A stretch of DNA of 64,000 bases, from positions 434,001 to 498,000 of the forward strand of contig CAOLHI010000609.1 of the NCBI GenBank assembly GCA_948474755.1, read 5' to 3'. Below, piece by piece: positions 1-11,560 of this stretch (position 1 is its first letter; each line of letters opens with the position of its first letter). The notes beneath the pieces were generated by a model. The model ran no database searches, was not told the DNA's origin, and saw only the letters and a program-made list of their open reading frames with translations. Both the position numbers and the translations under genes were made by a program. Origin of the DNA: Ctenosaura bakeri. Its lineage: Eukaryota; Chordata; Lepidosauria; Squamata; Iguanidae.

Positions 1-1070
1 TCTTCGAGAGACAAAAAGAAGAAAAAGAAAAAAAAAGCCTGTGGCAGTGGAAGATGTTCAGTTCCAAGTGTGGAACAATAGGAGTTGCAGCATAGACAAT
101 GGAGTATCAACCCACTAATGTTCTCAGTGTTTGGATGACAAAGACATAATGTGTGTTGTAATAGCTGTGTATTGTGGGTGCTACAAGGAAAGAGGAAGGT
201 GTCCAGGTGGACAGGGATGGCTATCTGTCAATCAGTGTCCTGGTGAGCTTCTCACAATTGTGTTCCTTGGGAAATTCCAGCTTCTACTTTAAGCTTATTG
301 TCCACAGGGACAGCAATTGTTTGTCTGACAAATGACTTAGTTTTACCTGGAGGGTGTTGAGGTTGATCTGCCTTTTCGTCATGCATTCACAGCCAGACTT
401 CTCCATCAGATGGTTTGACCTCTCTTATCAACTTTCAGGTTTGATTTTGATATCAGACCCAATTAAAGCATATTGCCAATTAAACATGATGCCAATTAGA
501 TATGCTGTCCATCCAAACTATACCATTACTGGTAGCCAGACTGGGTCCTAACAAGGACAAAGAGAGTGCAGTGTCTCCTGTGTGTCACTGTCACTATTTA
601 ACTGGAAGCATTCCTCTTCCTTCCTGAAGACTGGCTCTTTGTCAGTGAGGAGGAATTTTTGATTCATATTCTAAACTGCCTATGAGAAAATATATTTAAG
701 CCATGCTTCACTGCCATGTGTATCAGCTGAGGAATGGTTTATTTGACTGTAAGAATTCACCATATGAACACAAATAGGCTATTTCTAATCTGTATCACTT
801 CTGCATCTGTTCCTCCATAAGCCTATTTTGTCCCATTGGGGAAATGGTTAAACACACGAGTAAGATAAACCATGTGGCCCAGTAGATACTTAGTCAACTC
901 TAACCTCCTAATTTACATACTCTAATTTTAACCTTCAACTGAAAGAGGGAAAGACAGACAGACAGAGACAAACTGAATGACAGAGTTTTCTCTAAGAGTC
1001 ACATTTCCCATAAATAAATGAGGAGTTTGGGGAGCTGTCCTGAGCTATATTTTGAAGTGGTACAGACTAG
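1..1070. other. No gene recognised; short GACA tract
   Basis: AT-rich sequence with no ORF over 65 codons, no recognised repeat and no RNA gene. The only simple structure is a short GACA run near 954-970. Confidence 0.5.
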
Positions 1071-1071
1071 A

Positions 1072-1258
1072 AGGACTGCCAGTGTGGTGTAGTGGTCTAA
1101 GCATTGGACTATGGCCAGGTTCAATTCCCTGCTCAGCCATGGAAACCCAGTGGGTGAGCTTGGGCTCATCACATTCTCTCAGTCTCAGAAAACCTCATGA
1201 TAAGTTCACCTTAGAACCACCATAAATCAGAAACAACTTGAAGGCACATTAAAAAAAA
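1072..1258 (+). repeat. Sauria-type tRNA-derived SINE
   Basis: The head (ccagtgtggtgtagtgg, then a B-box-like ggttcaattcc) is tRNA-like. A conserved body follows (gctcagccatggaaaccca, cattctctcagtctcag). The tail accaccataaatcagaaac resembles the end of the Bov-B relic at 8490-8530, and the copy ends in an A run. The head has diverged and is not a functional tRNA gene. Confidence 0.85.
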
Positions 1259-3436
1259 ACAGCCTGGAAACCTTACTTTTCTTGGCAACAGCTTCCTATA
1301 GACTTTCAATCATCATGGCCAGTGGTGAAGCTAGGTGGGGATTCTGGAAGCTATAATTCAAAAAAAGTAATTTTTGTGTGGTCTACATCAGATAAGGCAA
1401 ATGATAAATATGGTCAAGGAAAAGTTCTTTTTTTCCTGTCTTAGAGGATTTGAGAGTGAATACTTTATAGGGAAAGGACATGCAAAGAGCATGATAACAT
1501 TTGCCAGCAAAGCAGAAGTGGATCTGGGGATGAGACAGTGTCACACAGAATGGAACCCAGAAGAACACATTCTGTTATAAATTCCATCATGTACTGGATA
1601 ACCCACAGTCCACAAAATTCAATCTGAGGTAGACAGTATATCTGTGTGAGATAGACATGAGGAACATTGCACACTTTCACAGAAGTTGCTGAAACTAAAT
1701 CACACATACAACTTATAGCCTTTATAGGTTACATTACAAATCAAGGTGTGCAAAGAAGTGATTGATCATAAATCCAAACACCACTCCACCTCCCCAACAC
1801 TTTTTCAGACTTCTGTTGGACACATACTCTCCTCCCTCCCATCCTTGACCAGAGTGACCTGATCACATATTTCCTGCTCTTATCTCCCAAGAACTGGGTT
1901 CTCAAAACAACATGTCTCTCTAGTCTGCACTTACCTGTTTTTCCTCCTGTCACCAGATACACTGTTGCAATGAGCAAATTAGCTATAGATATGTTAGGAA
2001 AGATGCTTTGTAATAATACTAAGCAAACCCTAACAGTGATAGATAGTTCCGTTTATGTGATTGTTTACTACATTTGTCTCAATACACATCTATCAGACCA
2101 TACTCGTTTTCCCATGGCATGGAGCCTCACAATCTGATAAATCTCGTACATATATATATATATAAATACACACTCACATCCATACACATATATATATGGT
2201 GTCTACCTGCATTCCTTGCTTGGTTCTCTGAAAGAGAAGAATCTATGCCAGAAGGAAAATTTAGGAGGGAAGAGAGCCTACTGCACTTTATCACAGAAGC
2301 AACTGATATCTCCTCTAACTGTAACATGACTTCTGACCATTGTTGACTGTTCGTTGTTCTATTTTCCATCAGTGAAATAAAGCTTCCACTTCATGCCGCC
2401 CTTGCTGAAATATTCCACATATCCAAACCTAAAAGTAGCTGCAATAAATTCTAGTGAAGTGAAATAGATTTTTCCCCTCCAGGAAGAGGTTCTGCAGTAT
2501 ATTGTGCCACTTTAAAATAATGTGTGCTGTAGATTAATTTGATGAGTCTTAACAACATACACAGGATTTGAATTGCCTGATATTATACCACAGTTGTAGC
2601 CTCTGGACCACCTTAGAGCTGCTACAATATGGTTATCTCCTTCATAAATGCATAGTAGGCATAATCAACGTATCTGAGACAATTGCATTTGTTTTACAAT
2701 TCGTTTTTATTAACATGGGATGGGATAGTGGAGAGTCTATGAACATAAAATATTGCTCAAGTCTTATGAATGGGATGCTGCCAGGTTTATGACTTGATTT
2801 TTTTCTTTTAAAAAAAACTCCTTAGTTTTATGAAATTGTGATGAAAGAGAAAAAATCATGTATCGTTGTCACACATTATACTGGGCTAGTTATTTCAGAA
2901 CAGCAAATGAAATTCAGCTCCCTTTGCTTTTAAGTCTAGCAGAAATATAAAGATTTTGCTGAGTACTTTAAATCCACTTGGAAAATTCAATCCCCCTCCA
3001 ATACTTGCACTCTTGTTCACATCCCTGACTCTTCATAGGGCTTGATATGGCTCAAAGTTTGAGGAGTATATTTTCCATATCACTCCTTCAAGTTTATATT
3101 AACCTATTTTGTGACTTACAGACATACATAACATTTCTGCAAATAAGCTTTATTCTACATCTGGTAGCAGGCCATGCTGGCATGCAGCATCTTCATCTTC
3201 CCCCTTTCCACAGACTGTGTAAGAGGATGGAGAAGTCTGTTCTTTCAATTTTCTTTTACACTTTTAAAACTATTACTTGCTCTCAGAGCAACAAGTTAGT
3301 AAATTCAATTTTAAGGAATTTTCAGCAATTAAAGTTTATGTCTTTTGTTAATTTTTGTAAACTTTCCTCTTTTGTTAACTTTAACTCTTCACACAATTCC
3401 TGGTGGTACAGAAAGAACATGACTGTATTTTTTTAA
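1259..3436. other. No gene recognised; AT microsatellites
   Basis: No exon-like or known-repeat sequence was seen. Two TA dinucleotide tracts lie at about 2149-2165 and 2188-2199. Both strands carry only short ORFs without family motifs. Confidence 0.5.
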
Positions 3437-3678
3437 GGAGATGTAGCGTGGCACAGTGGTTTGAACATTGGGCTATGATTCCACAGGGGTTCAAATCCAG
3501 GATTCAAATTCCGGCTCAGCCACGGAAACTGACCAGATGACCTTGAATAAGTCACATTCTCTCAGCCTCAGAAAGCAAAAGCAAACCCCCTTTGAACAGG
3601 TTTTGTTAAGAAAACCCTATGATAAGTTTGCTTTAGGGTCATTGTAAATTGGAAATGCTTTGCCAGTATACAACAACA
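3437..3678 (+). repeat. Sauria-type SINE
   Basis: It has the same plan as the copy at 1072: tRNA-like head (gtagcgtggcacagtgg), gctcagccacggaaac, cattctctcagcctcag, gaaaaccctatgataag and a Bov-B-like tail, ending in a CAA repeat. A small internal duplication (ttcaaatcc, then ttcaaattcc) extends the head. Confidence 0.85.
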
Positions 3679-4085
3679 AGAAGTTGAAAAGAATCATGAA
3701 TAATTCAAACAGCCTAAAACATACCAGGCAACTTAACAATTAAATGATATAAAAATAGTCTAAAGTCTGCAGAGAGTTGAATCAAATCTTTGATCCCAAA
3801 GTCTTAAAACGTAAAGCTTCAGCTTGCAAGTTGTCTTTAAAGGCAGCCCCACATGTTGTGGTAGTCTAATTGAACCATTGGGGCCATGTCATCCACACCT
3901 AGGAAATATCATAACCAGTGGGTCAAGCTATTCACAGAACATAACTTCCTAACTCTCTTACAAGTGGTGCTCTCAACAGAAACAACACATATTGTCTCTT
4001 CCACAGATTTTGCCTTTCGTTCAATATCTATTACCACTTCTGTGTACTCCCCCACCAACCAAAAAGTGATAGTAATCCTGTGCCT

Positions 4086-4416
4086 TCATAGAATCATAGA
4101 GTTGGAAGAGACCCCAGGGGCCATCCAGTCCAACCCCCTGCCATGCAGGAACACCCGTCAAAGCATTCCCAACAGATGACCATCCAGCTTCCGCTTAAAA
4201 ACCTCCAAAGAAGGAGACTCTACCACACTCTGAGGCAACAGATTCCACTGCTGGACACCTCTGACTGTCAGGAAGTTCTTCCTGAGGTTCAAGTGGAATC
4301 TCCTTTCCTACAGCTTGAATCCATTGCTCCTTGTCCTAGTCTCTGGAGCAGTGGAAAACAAGATTGCTCCCTCCTCAACATGACATCGCTTCATACACAC
4401 TATACCTGCTCTTTAT
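4086..4416 (-). repeat. CR1 LINE 3' end (antisense)
   Basis: On the plus strand it starts tagaatcatagagttggaag and runs through ccatccagtccaaccccctg, gccatgcaggaa, the frame-poor UTR and cttgaatccattgctccttg. This is the reverse complement of the CR1 3' end shared by birds and reptiles. Only about 330 bp remain, which is typical 5' truncation. The 90-97-codon ORFs here are accidental. Confidence 0.9.
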
Positions 4417-4691
4417 AGTAGATCATGGTGATGGCTTTATTGTTATATCTCTCTCAGCCAAAAAAAAGGTCAAAGGTGTTAGCTCTGATCACAAATCAGT
4501 CCTGATGGTTCTAGAGAAGATAGCACAAGCCTCTATTCAGTAGGGAACCTCTGTGGGAGAAGGGCCAGTACAAGTAGGTTGATCTTCCTTCTTCTGCTGA
4601 CTTAGTTGCAGATACCTATTTTTGATAAGCTGTTTTGTTAAAAAAAGAAAGAAGAAAAAGCCAGTGGCTGCTTCTGCTTGTATCATTTCTC

Positions 4692-4731
4692 ACTATCCAC
4701 AAAGGTGAAGGTCTATCCACAAAGGTGAAGG
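4692..4731. repeat. Two-copy 20-bp tandem duplication
   Basis: The unit ctatccacaaaggtgaagg occurs twice head to tail with no divergence inside the core, suggesting a recent slippage event. Confidence 0.85.
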
Positions 4732-4886
4732 GACAGCTGATTCTGATTGGCAGTCAATCCTGGTGGTTCTAAATCCAGAAGCAATTGATTTTAATTCAAA
4801 TACCTTTTACCTGAAGGAATGTGGTATGAGATTGTGGTGAACTGTCTCTAGAGATTGTTCTGTCCTGAGATGGGATGACAAATTTA

Positions 4887-5087
4887 GGCCATTTCCACAC
4901 TATACTGTTACAGTGCTATTATTCTAGTTTCAACATCCTGTGGAATTCTGGGATTTGTAGTTTACTGAGGCCAATGACTGTTCTGGCTGAGAATTCTAAA
5001 GGTCCCTCCCTAAACTGCAAACCCCAGGACTCCATAAGATGATGAAAGTGGAATAATTGCACTATAACAGTGTAGGAGGAAATGACC
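4887..5087. mobile_element. MITE family A, full-length copy (201 bp)
   Basis: The left end is ggccatttccacac and the right end is the approximate inverse (gaggaaatgacc). Both sides are flanked by TTA, a 3-bp target duplication. The whole element is close to an inverted repeat: the arm reading tttcaacatcctgtggaatt pairs with a copy near the other end. No ORF, so it is non-autonomous. TIR and TSD length suggest PIF/Harbinger. Confidence 0.8.
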
Positions 5088-6334
5088 TTAGAGATAGTTC
5101 TTGTGTTCAGGAAGAATATATGTTGCTGTGGATTCACACTACTGAGATGTCAAAAAGCATCCAAAACCTGTTAGCAGAGTGAAACAGAAAACAGTTGAAA
5201 TGGAATTTGAATATTAAATGTGATGTGTGACTGGGATATAATAATAACATATCTACGCAAGTATCAAGCTACACTTACTGAAATGAAAAGATGAAAGAAG
5301 GGATAAACTTTATAAACTTAAGACCTATTAGTTGAAAGCTTCCAGGCAAACTTTGTACACAAAAGATTCCTTAAGATCCATTGACATAGAGTACCGGGGT
5401 GGGGGGAGATTAAGTCTAATGATATGCCTTCAAATATAAGAACTTTTGATTCAGTTTTGCTAGTTTCAACTTTAGATTTGACAGGTGCATTGAATCAAGA
5501 GAGAAATAAGCCACTCTGGATTGTAACGGAATGTGAAATTAGAGCCATTTCAAGTAGATTTACCTTTATCTTCCAAGAATCATCAGTTTTATTGTGGAAC
5601 TCTTGATGCATTGTTGGGACCTGATGATGGATTAATATGCAACAGCTGCTGCAGCAGCTTCATAATAGGTTCCTAAGTAGGTAGGTAGGTTTGGATTATT
5701 TCTTTTTAATTGTGCCATTCACACTGTAACCACTAATACCTCCTCTGTTCAAGATCAGTTAGATATTGAATTGCTTTTCCTAATAGGCATGATGTGAGCC
5801 ATGATAATTGGGATACACCTGCTAGCAAAACCACATTCTGAATGGGCATGCAATATATATATATATATAAAAAAGAAGAAGAAGAAGAAGAGAAAGAAAG
5901 AAAGAAAGAAAGAAAGAGCCCTCATAACCAAGGCGAAATGTTAGTGCAGAAGGTTTTGTTTGTTTGTTTGTTTTGTTTTTGCAATATGAAGCAAATGCAT
6001 ATTGCCAATCAAGATGTTCCCTAATGATTTGGGACTTTTATTATCCATAGCCTTTCTTTTTCATACCAAGGACCACCTTTGCCTTTATATCCACACAGGA
6101 AATTGAAAGATCAATGCTTGGTCCTGCTGGGTCTACAGCAGAATCTTCCTTCTGTTTTTTTGTGCTAGTGTAGATCTCTTTTAATCATATATTATCTGGT
6201 GGCATCAGTATCCAGACTATACTTTAACTGCATAAATTAGTCCATTTTGTCTAATCTTTCCTGGAAAAGAATGCCATAGACATAGTTATTCATGCTTACA
6301 TCCAGATTAAGATTCTGCAGTGTATTCTCTCTAA
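5088..6334. other. No gene; simple repeats at 5850-5980
   Basis: A compound microsatellite runs TA (5851-5868), GAA (5875-5890), GAAA (5892-5917), then TTTG (5958-5978). A GTAG tract lies near 5677-5689. Nothing else was recognised. Confidence 0.6.
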
Positions 6335-6489
6335 GACCATTTCTGCACTAGACTGTTCTAGTGCTATTATTCCACTTTCAACATACTGTGGAATCCTGGG
6401 GTTTGCAGTTTAGGGAGGGGTCTCAAAGAATTCCATAGGATGTTAAAGGTGGAATAATAGCACTAGAACAGTCTAATGTAGAAATGGCC
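6335..6489. mobile_element. MITE family A, internally shortened (155 bp)
   Basis: Left end gaccatttctgcac, right end gtagaaatggcc, with the same internal cores as the 201-bp copy. The centre that carries the leucine-free spacer 'cattyagaattctcagcc' type sequence is missing. Flanks are TAA and TTA. Confidence 0.8.
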
Positions 6490-6560
6490 TTAGAGTAGAC
6501 CCACTGAAATCTGCCCTATTGAGTTCAGTTGGAACCTTCCAAGCATGACTGACTCTGGAG
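6490..6560. repeat. Old dispersed repeat fragment (agtagaccca type)
   Basis: The string gagtagacccactgaaat followed by ttgagttcag recurs in diverged form at 20215-20260 and 49436-49560. It matches a short palindromic repeat common in reptile DNA. Its class is not known to me. Confidence 0.4.
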
Positions 6561-6711
6561 CCAACCCAATATTAACAAGTGTAAAGATAAATAATATTTG
6601 TATTCAATTCCATTTTAAAAGAAACTGTCAGAATGCTGGAAATTGGACAACTGAGATCAGCTCAAATCCTTACACAGCCACAGAACTATTCTTGCCATTT
6701 CTAGCTATCTA

Positions 6712-6856
6712 AGGGCATATCCAGACTGACCGAAAAGTCCAGATTTTGCTGATCCTGGAATAAACACAATGTGTTTGGATCTCTAAAATAAAATCGGAAA
6801 GAACAGGAACAAAATCTGGTACTTTCTGGTCTTTTAAATACATCAAGATGTGCCCT
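6712..6856. mobile_element. Possible small MITE with a different terminus
   Basis: The left end agggcatatccaga and the inverse of the right end agggcacatcttga match at 10 of 14 positions. There are no coding features and the flanks do not form a clear duplication. A similar start (tagggctatgccagac) occurs at 12393. Confidence 0.25.
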
Positions 6857-7527
6857 CATGCAGATATTATGAGACTAAAAGGTGGGTCCCATGTGCATTG
6901 TCCTGTACTCTGTAAAATAATAAAAAGTCGTTAATATGTAATGAAATAAAGATGACTTGCATATAAAGAGGGGATGGGGGAAATCTATCACTTCTCCTTT
7001 CTCTCCCATGTCAGTTTTTTTTTAAATCTCAAGCGCTTTCTAGCCCAAATACAAAGACACTTGTTATTCTATAAACTTCTTCAAAAACGTTTTGAAACAA
7101 ATTTTGTCTGTTGTCATCAGTCCAATCCAATATGTTCAGCTAGTGACACCACACAAAAAACCTGTCTGCCACGTGGCTGTTGAAGAAGTGGAGCCTCATA
7201 GAAAAAAGAGTTGTCAGGCTTTGTTCAATACTAATGTCCCTACGGGGTTCAAACAGGCATTCATACAGGTTCTGGCATTAATACTTAAGCACTGAAGCCT
7301 GTATAGATAGATATGTCCATCTGGGTTTCTCTCACATTTATTAAGGAAAAAAGAAGTCCTTTCCATTTTGAGTGTGAAGACCTTTGCAAATCTTGGGAAA
7401 CTGTTTTTTTTTTTTAAAAAAAAAAAATGAACCAAAACAACATTTCCATTGATCCTTAGTGTCAAGTACTTTGAAAGTGGTTTTTGGTGTATTGGCAACC
7501 ATTTACAATGATTAATAGCTTGCATTT

Positions 7528-7605
7528 GTATTGTATTGTATTGGTTTATTTATATCCTGCCTTTTCCCCAAGTCTGGGCTCAAGGCAGCTTTAATTCATG
7601 ATTTG
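7528..7605 (-). repeat. Antisense LINE 3' tail fragment
   Basis: The order ggtttatttatatcctgcct, then caaggcagct, is the inverse of the common squamate CR1/L2-type tail (gccgcc...ggcgggatataaat). Confidence 0.5.
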
Positions 7606-7784
7606 TTTCATGCTACCAGCATTTTTCTACTTCCTCTTGTCTTTCCATTTTTTCATTCCTGCTGCCGTTACAAACAGATTTAATCAACAGACATGTAGTT
7701 GCATGAAAAGTTGTAACACATGACTGGATGTACAACCACCATATTTTAGATATCCATATACTTTGTCTCAGTCCTTAACCCAAA

Positions 7785-7918
7785 CAGAAACTGCTGCCAA
7801 GAAATCAAAAGAAGACTGAGACTTGGAAAGGCAGCTATGAAGGAATTACCTAAGATCCTCAAGTTTAAAGATGTATCATTAAATACCAAAGTCAGAATCA
7901 TTTACTCCATAACATAGT
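7785..7918 (+). mobile_element. Bov-B (RTE clade) LINE relic, 5' part
   Basis: This is the first block of a Bov-B ORF2 fragment. It includes aagaaatcaaaagaagactg, cttggaaaggcagctatgaa and ccaaagtcagaatcatt, which follow the order of Bov-B sequence downstream of the RT. It is broken by the insertion at 7919-8106 and resumes at 8107. Stops show it is dead. Confidence 0.75.
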
Positions 7919-8106
7919 AATTGATGGATTGTTAATTGCTGTGTATTTTAAGGGGTTGGTTTAGGAGGGTTGGAAGGTGGGGAGGATTGGGTATGTTTTT
8001 AATGTCTTTTAATGTATTTTAATGTATAATGCATTTCATGTTGTTCGCCGCCTCAATCCATGTGGGGAGGCGGGATACAAATAAATTCAATTATTATTAT
8101 TATTAT
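7919..8106 (+). mobile_element. CR1/L2-type LINE 3' end nested in Bov-B
   Basis: It contains ttcgccgcctcaatccatg, ggaggcgggatacaaataaa and an ATT-repeat tail, the classic 3' terminus of squamate CR1/L2-type LINEs. It interrupts Bov-B between acatagta and tttccaattt, so it is younger than the Bov-B copy. Confidence 0.75.
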
Positions 8107-8530
8107 TTCCAATTTCTCTGTGAGGCCTTGAAAACTGTGATGAAAACTGATGGAAAAAAAATTGGTCCATTTGAAATGTTGCACTATTGAAGGGTTCTCA
8201 TGGATACCTTGCTTGCTAAGTGAATGGACCTGTACGTAAATCAAGCCTAAACTCTCAGTAGAAGCAAAGAGAACTAAACTGAGGCTGTTGTGCTTTGGAC
8301 ATATTATGAGATGACATGACTAATTTGAAAAGACAATAATGCTTGGTGAAATGGAAGACAATAAGAAAAGAGGGAGATCACAGTGCAGAGAGATTAATTC
8401 AAGAAAGGAATCAGCAGACCTAAGCTTGTAAAACCTGAGCAGGGAGATTGATGTCCAGGACTCCTGGAGCTCTCTCATTCATAGGGTCACCATAAGTCAA
8501 AGTCACCTTGAGGGCACATGATGACAACTA
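8107..8530 (+). mobile_element. Bov-B LINE relic, 3' terminal part
   Basis: The Bov-B order continues: tttgaaatgttgcactattg, actgaggctgttgtgctttg, gacatattatgagatgac, gaaaagacaataatgcttgg, aagaaaagagggagatcac and the terminal catagggtcaccataagtc. The last 40 bp are the module that the Sauria SINEs of this window have borrowed. Confidence 0.85.
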
Positions 8531-8852
8531 AGTGTTCAATGAATAATCTGCTTTTTTCATTACTGAATTGCCCTTTATAGTTTTTATAATCCACTAGCAT
8601 ATGTACCTGGCATTGCCCGGAATTTTATTTTCTCATAGGTAATGCTTGTTAGAAAGATTTGAGATCCTGTGTCTCAAATTCCACAAATTGTCTTGTCCAG
8701 TACCTGGAACTTTTCCCCATATTCCCCAATCCAATCTGTATTTAGAGTTAGTAACATACAGAGACTGGGTTCCTGAGGGAATACACTGCCCTCCTTCTTG
8801 CTGCTAGGATTCATCTCCGTAGCAACCAGCCTATTCAAGACAGACAAAGACC

Positions 8853-8912
8853 TCTCTGGCTGAGAATTCTAAAGGCTCCTCCCTAAACTGCAAACCCCAG
8901 GATTCCATAGAA
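8853..8912. mobile_element. MITE family A fragment
   Basis: The core ctggctgagaattctaaagg, cctccctaaactgcaaaccc, caggattccata is shared with the copy at 4887-5087. Both termini are missing. Confidence 0.7.
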
Positions 8913-10517
8913 TCTTCTTAGGCAGCCAATCATATGATTATATTAGGTCAGGTCTTCGCCCAACACAGACAAACTCACAAATGTTGACATTTATATATTA
9001 GATTTATTCATGGGTTATCGGGGAAAGATGATTAAGGGAAAAAAGCCCAACAATTTAGTTATCAACTCCAGAGTAAAAGTAGACAGATATTTCTCATTAC
9101 TCAGAGCAGATAGTTCCAATATACTGAAGTTGCATTTGGGTAACTGGATGAGTAAGAGGATGTGGTCGTCTATCTGGAAGTAATACCACAAGAAACATAA
9201 TGTTTCCGCCTCTTTACAGGTAATTCAGAATTATCAAAACTAGAGAGGCAGGGATTTAGATAAGGTCAAATTTAGTTCCACCCTTATGAAAGTTAAGTGA
9301 ATAATGACAAATTGAAGTATTTCAGTCATCCAAAAATTGAAATAAGAAAGCAATTTTTCCATCATTTTTATATGTCTACTTGGAAGTAAGTTTCAATGTG
9401 TTAACTGGAACCAATAATGAAACCTTAAAAGTTTTAGCTCTTTACTCAATTGACCCTTCCTTTTCCTGTAATAGTCATTTTACATTATTGTTACATTCTT
9501 ATTATTGCATTCTGTGCACATTTGGTAAACGAACCTAAATTGCTTTGATTCATCTCTAATAATAAAGATAGTTAATGGTCTGATCTCCCCCCTCCACTTG
9601 ATTACTAGATTGGGATATACCAAGGATCTAATTAGATTTTGCACTTAATAAATAAAGCCTCTATTGAACCTCAAGGTAGCACTGCCGTTTGAGACCATTT
9701 TTCAATTATCATGGCAACCTCCATTCATCACTATAGAAAGGGTAACAAAACAATTTGTCCTCCAGTCATATTGCAAACGTGTTTTTCCCAGCTCTTTTAG
9801 TCTCTTCTAATTAATATGAACACATAAAGAGCTATTATTGCAACCTTAAGAATATAGCTCATAGTTGACTTCTTGCTCTCTCTTTTAACTATTTTCTAAA
9901 CCTATAATGAAAATGTTCTGCTTTAAACTTTATAATGAGTTTATTCTTTTTAAACTAATTGTACTATTGAATTGCAAAGTTAAATGCATATTTTCCCAAT
10001 TTCCTGTGTCTTTCCTATTTTCCCCTCCAGACTGTATCATTCTTGAAAACGTCCTTCCCCCAAATATCCAGTAATGTCACAGATATGTATGCAAAATCAT
10101 TCTGAAGGATTTCTGTAATGTGACCATCTATCATATAAAATTACAATTAGGAAGTATTATATTAAAAAAAAAATCTGAAAATATCTGTATAGCTGAAATT
10201 AAGAAACCAGACCAACTAGATATAGGTAGGAAAAGTCATTTTGGAACACAATATTCTTCTGGCTATTTTGCAAACCTTCAATGAAAATTAAAGATGTCAT
10301 TGTATGGATGATTAAAAAGCTAAAGATAACTTGAGGAACAGAGGAAGAAGAGGTCAGAGCTCATGAAGCCTCTGTCTTTGCCTTCCATGCCTTCTATCAC
10401 GGAACACAGCACAGGTTTGTTGTTTAGTTGATGTACCACTTCTCTACAATCTGACTTGAAAGTGCAAAATGCAATTCTGATATGGTTGTGTGGATTCTGG
10501 CATGGGTGTACACACAC
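8913..10517. other. No gene or repeat recognised
   Basis: AT-rich sequence with few repeat signs, one of the longer repeat-poor stretches here. It could hold conserved non-coding sequence, but conservation cannot be judged from one genome. Confidence 0.4.
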
Positions 10518-10519
10518 AC

Positions 10520-10699
10520 ACCTATATTAATTGTTGTTGCTACTGTGTACCTTCTAGACATTTCTGACTTGTGGCAACTCTGAGGTTTTCTTGGCAAGAT
10601 TTGTTCAGAGAGGGTTTGACCTTGCTTTCCTCTGAGGCTGAGAACGTGTGATTTGCCTAAGGTCACACAGAGATTCAGACCCTGGTCTCCAGAATTGTA
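10520..10699 (-). repeat. Sauria-type SINE, split (3' part)
   Basis: Antisense copy: ttgttgttgctactgtg tail, cttggcaagatttgttcaga, ctctgaggctgagaacgtg, ggtcacacag. It stops at gaattgta, where a family A MITE enters, and continues at 10819. Confidence 0.85.
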
Positions 10700-10818
10700 G
10701 GCCATTTCTGCACTAGCCTGTTATAGCGCTATGATTCCACTTGCAACATCCTATGGAATCCTGGGGTTTGCAGTTTCGAGAGGGGCCAGCCCTATAACAG
10801 GTTAGTACGGAAATGGCC
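10700..10818. mobile_element. MITE family A nested in a SINE (119 bp)
   Basis: It starts ggccatttctgcac and ends cggaaatggcc. GTA stands on both sides (10697-10699 and 10819-10821). Removing the element and one GTA restores the SINE order attgtagtctaacattc. This fixes both the element ends and the 3-bp duplication. Confidence 0.9.
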
Positions 10819-10857
10819 GTAGTCTAACATTCAAATTACTACACTATGTTGGCTATC
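10819..10857 (-). repeat. Sauria-type SINE, split (tRNA-like head)
   Basis: The sequence gtctaacattcaaattac, then tacactatgttggct, is the antisense tRNA-like head of the SINE that begins at 10520. Confidence 0.8.
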
Positions 10858-11404
10858 TTATATATATTCATAAGACTCTTTAAATTTTTACATGCAAAAT
10901 TTAACAGGAAGATAGAAATGGAAAACCATTAAAAAGTGGTCTATTTCCTATACCTTTTACCTAGTACCATTATCTTTCATCTCCATCCTGATGTTCCCCA
11001 TAATGTTTATGATACCGTTTCTTTCTGAAACTATATATGCACAGAGAATAGGAAAGCCTATATAATAAAATCCCATCCATATTTTCCATCTCAAATGAGC
11101 TTTACAGTGCATTTGTGTGAGTATTTCATCAAGGAGTATTTCTGAGGAATTCTGATATAAACTAAAAGAATTTCCTACTATAATCCTTGGACTTCATTAA
11201 ATGAAAATAAAAGATAAATTAGGATATTTTACAGGACAGTGCCTTGTGAAGTGGCTTACTCTAAATTACTAACATGTGTTGTCACTTGAGAGAGAAGAAC
11301 ATTTTTACCAGAGGGTATGTGTGACAGCCCTGAACAGAAGCACAGTGGCTGTTTATTAATGTACTAATTAGTGATTGTTTTGGGATTTTTCCCTTTATAT
11401 TGAA

Positions 11405-11560
11405 AAATCATGACATATTTTTATTTTGCAAACAATGCTATACATCCAGTCGTTCGTCAAAGATTGCAAGGCAGTTCATAAAATTCAAAACAAAATGCAC
11501 ACCTACTATATCACGATACTGCAATAAAAGACAAAAACAAAACTGTCATTCAAAGCAAAA
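11405..11560 (-). repeat. Possible antisense LINE tail
   Basis: The order tttttattttgcaaac, attgcaaggcagttcataaa, attcaaaacaaaatgc resembles the inverse of a LINE tail (ggcggctcacaaaattaaaac type), strongly diverged. Confidence 0.35.

Noticed and set aside
1085..1140. tRNA gene
   Set aside because: Box A/B-like text belongs to the SINE head; no cloverleaf or proper acceptor stem.
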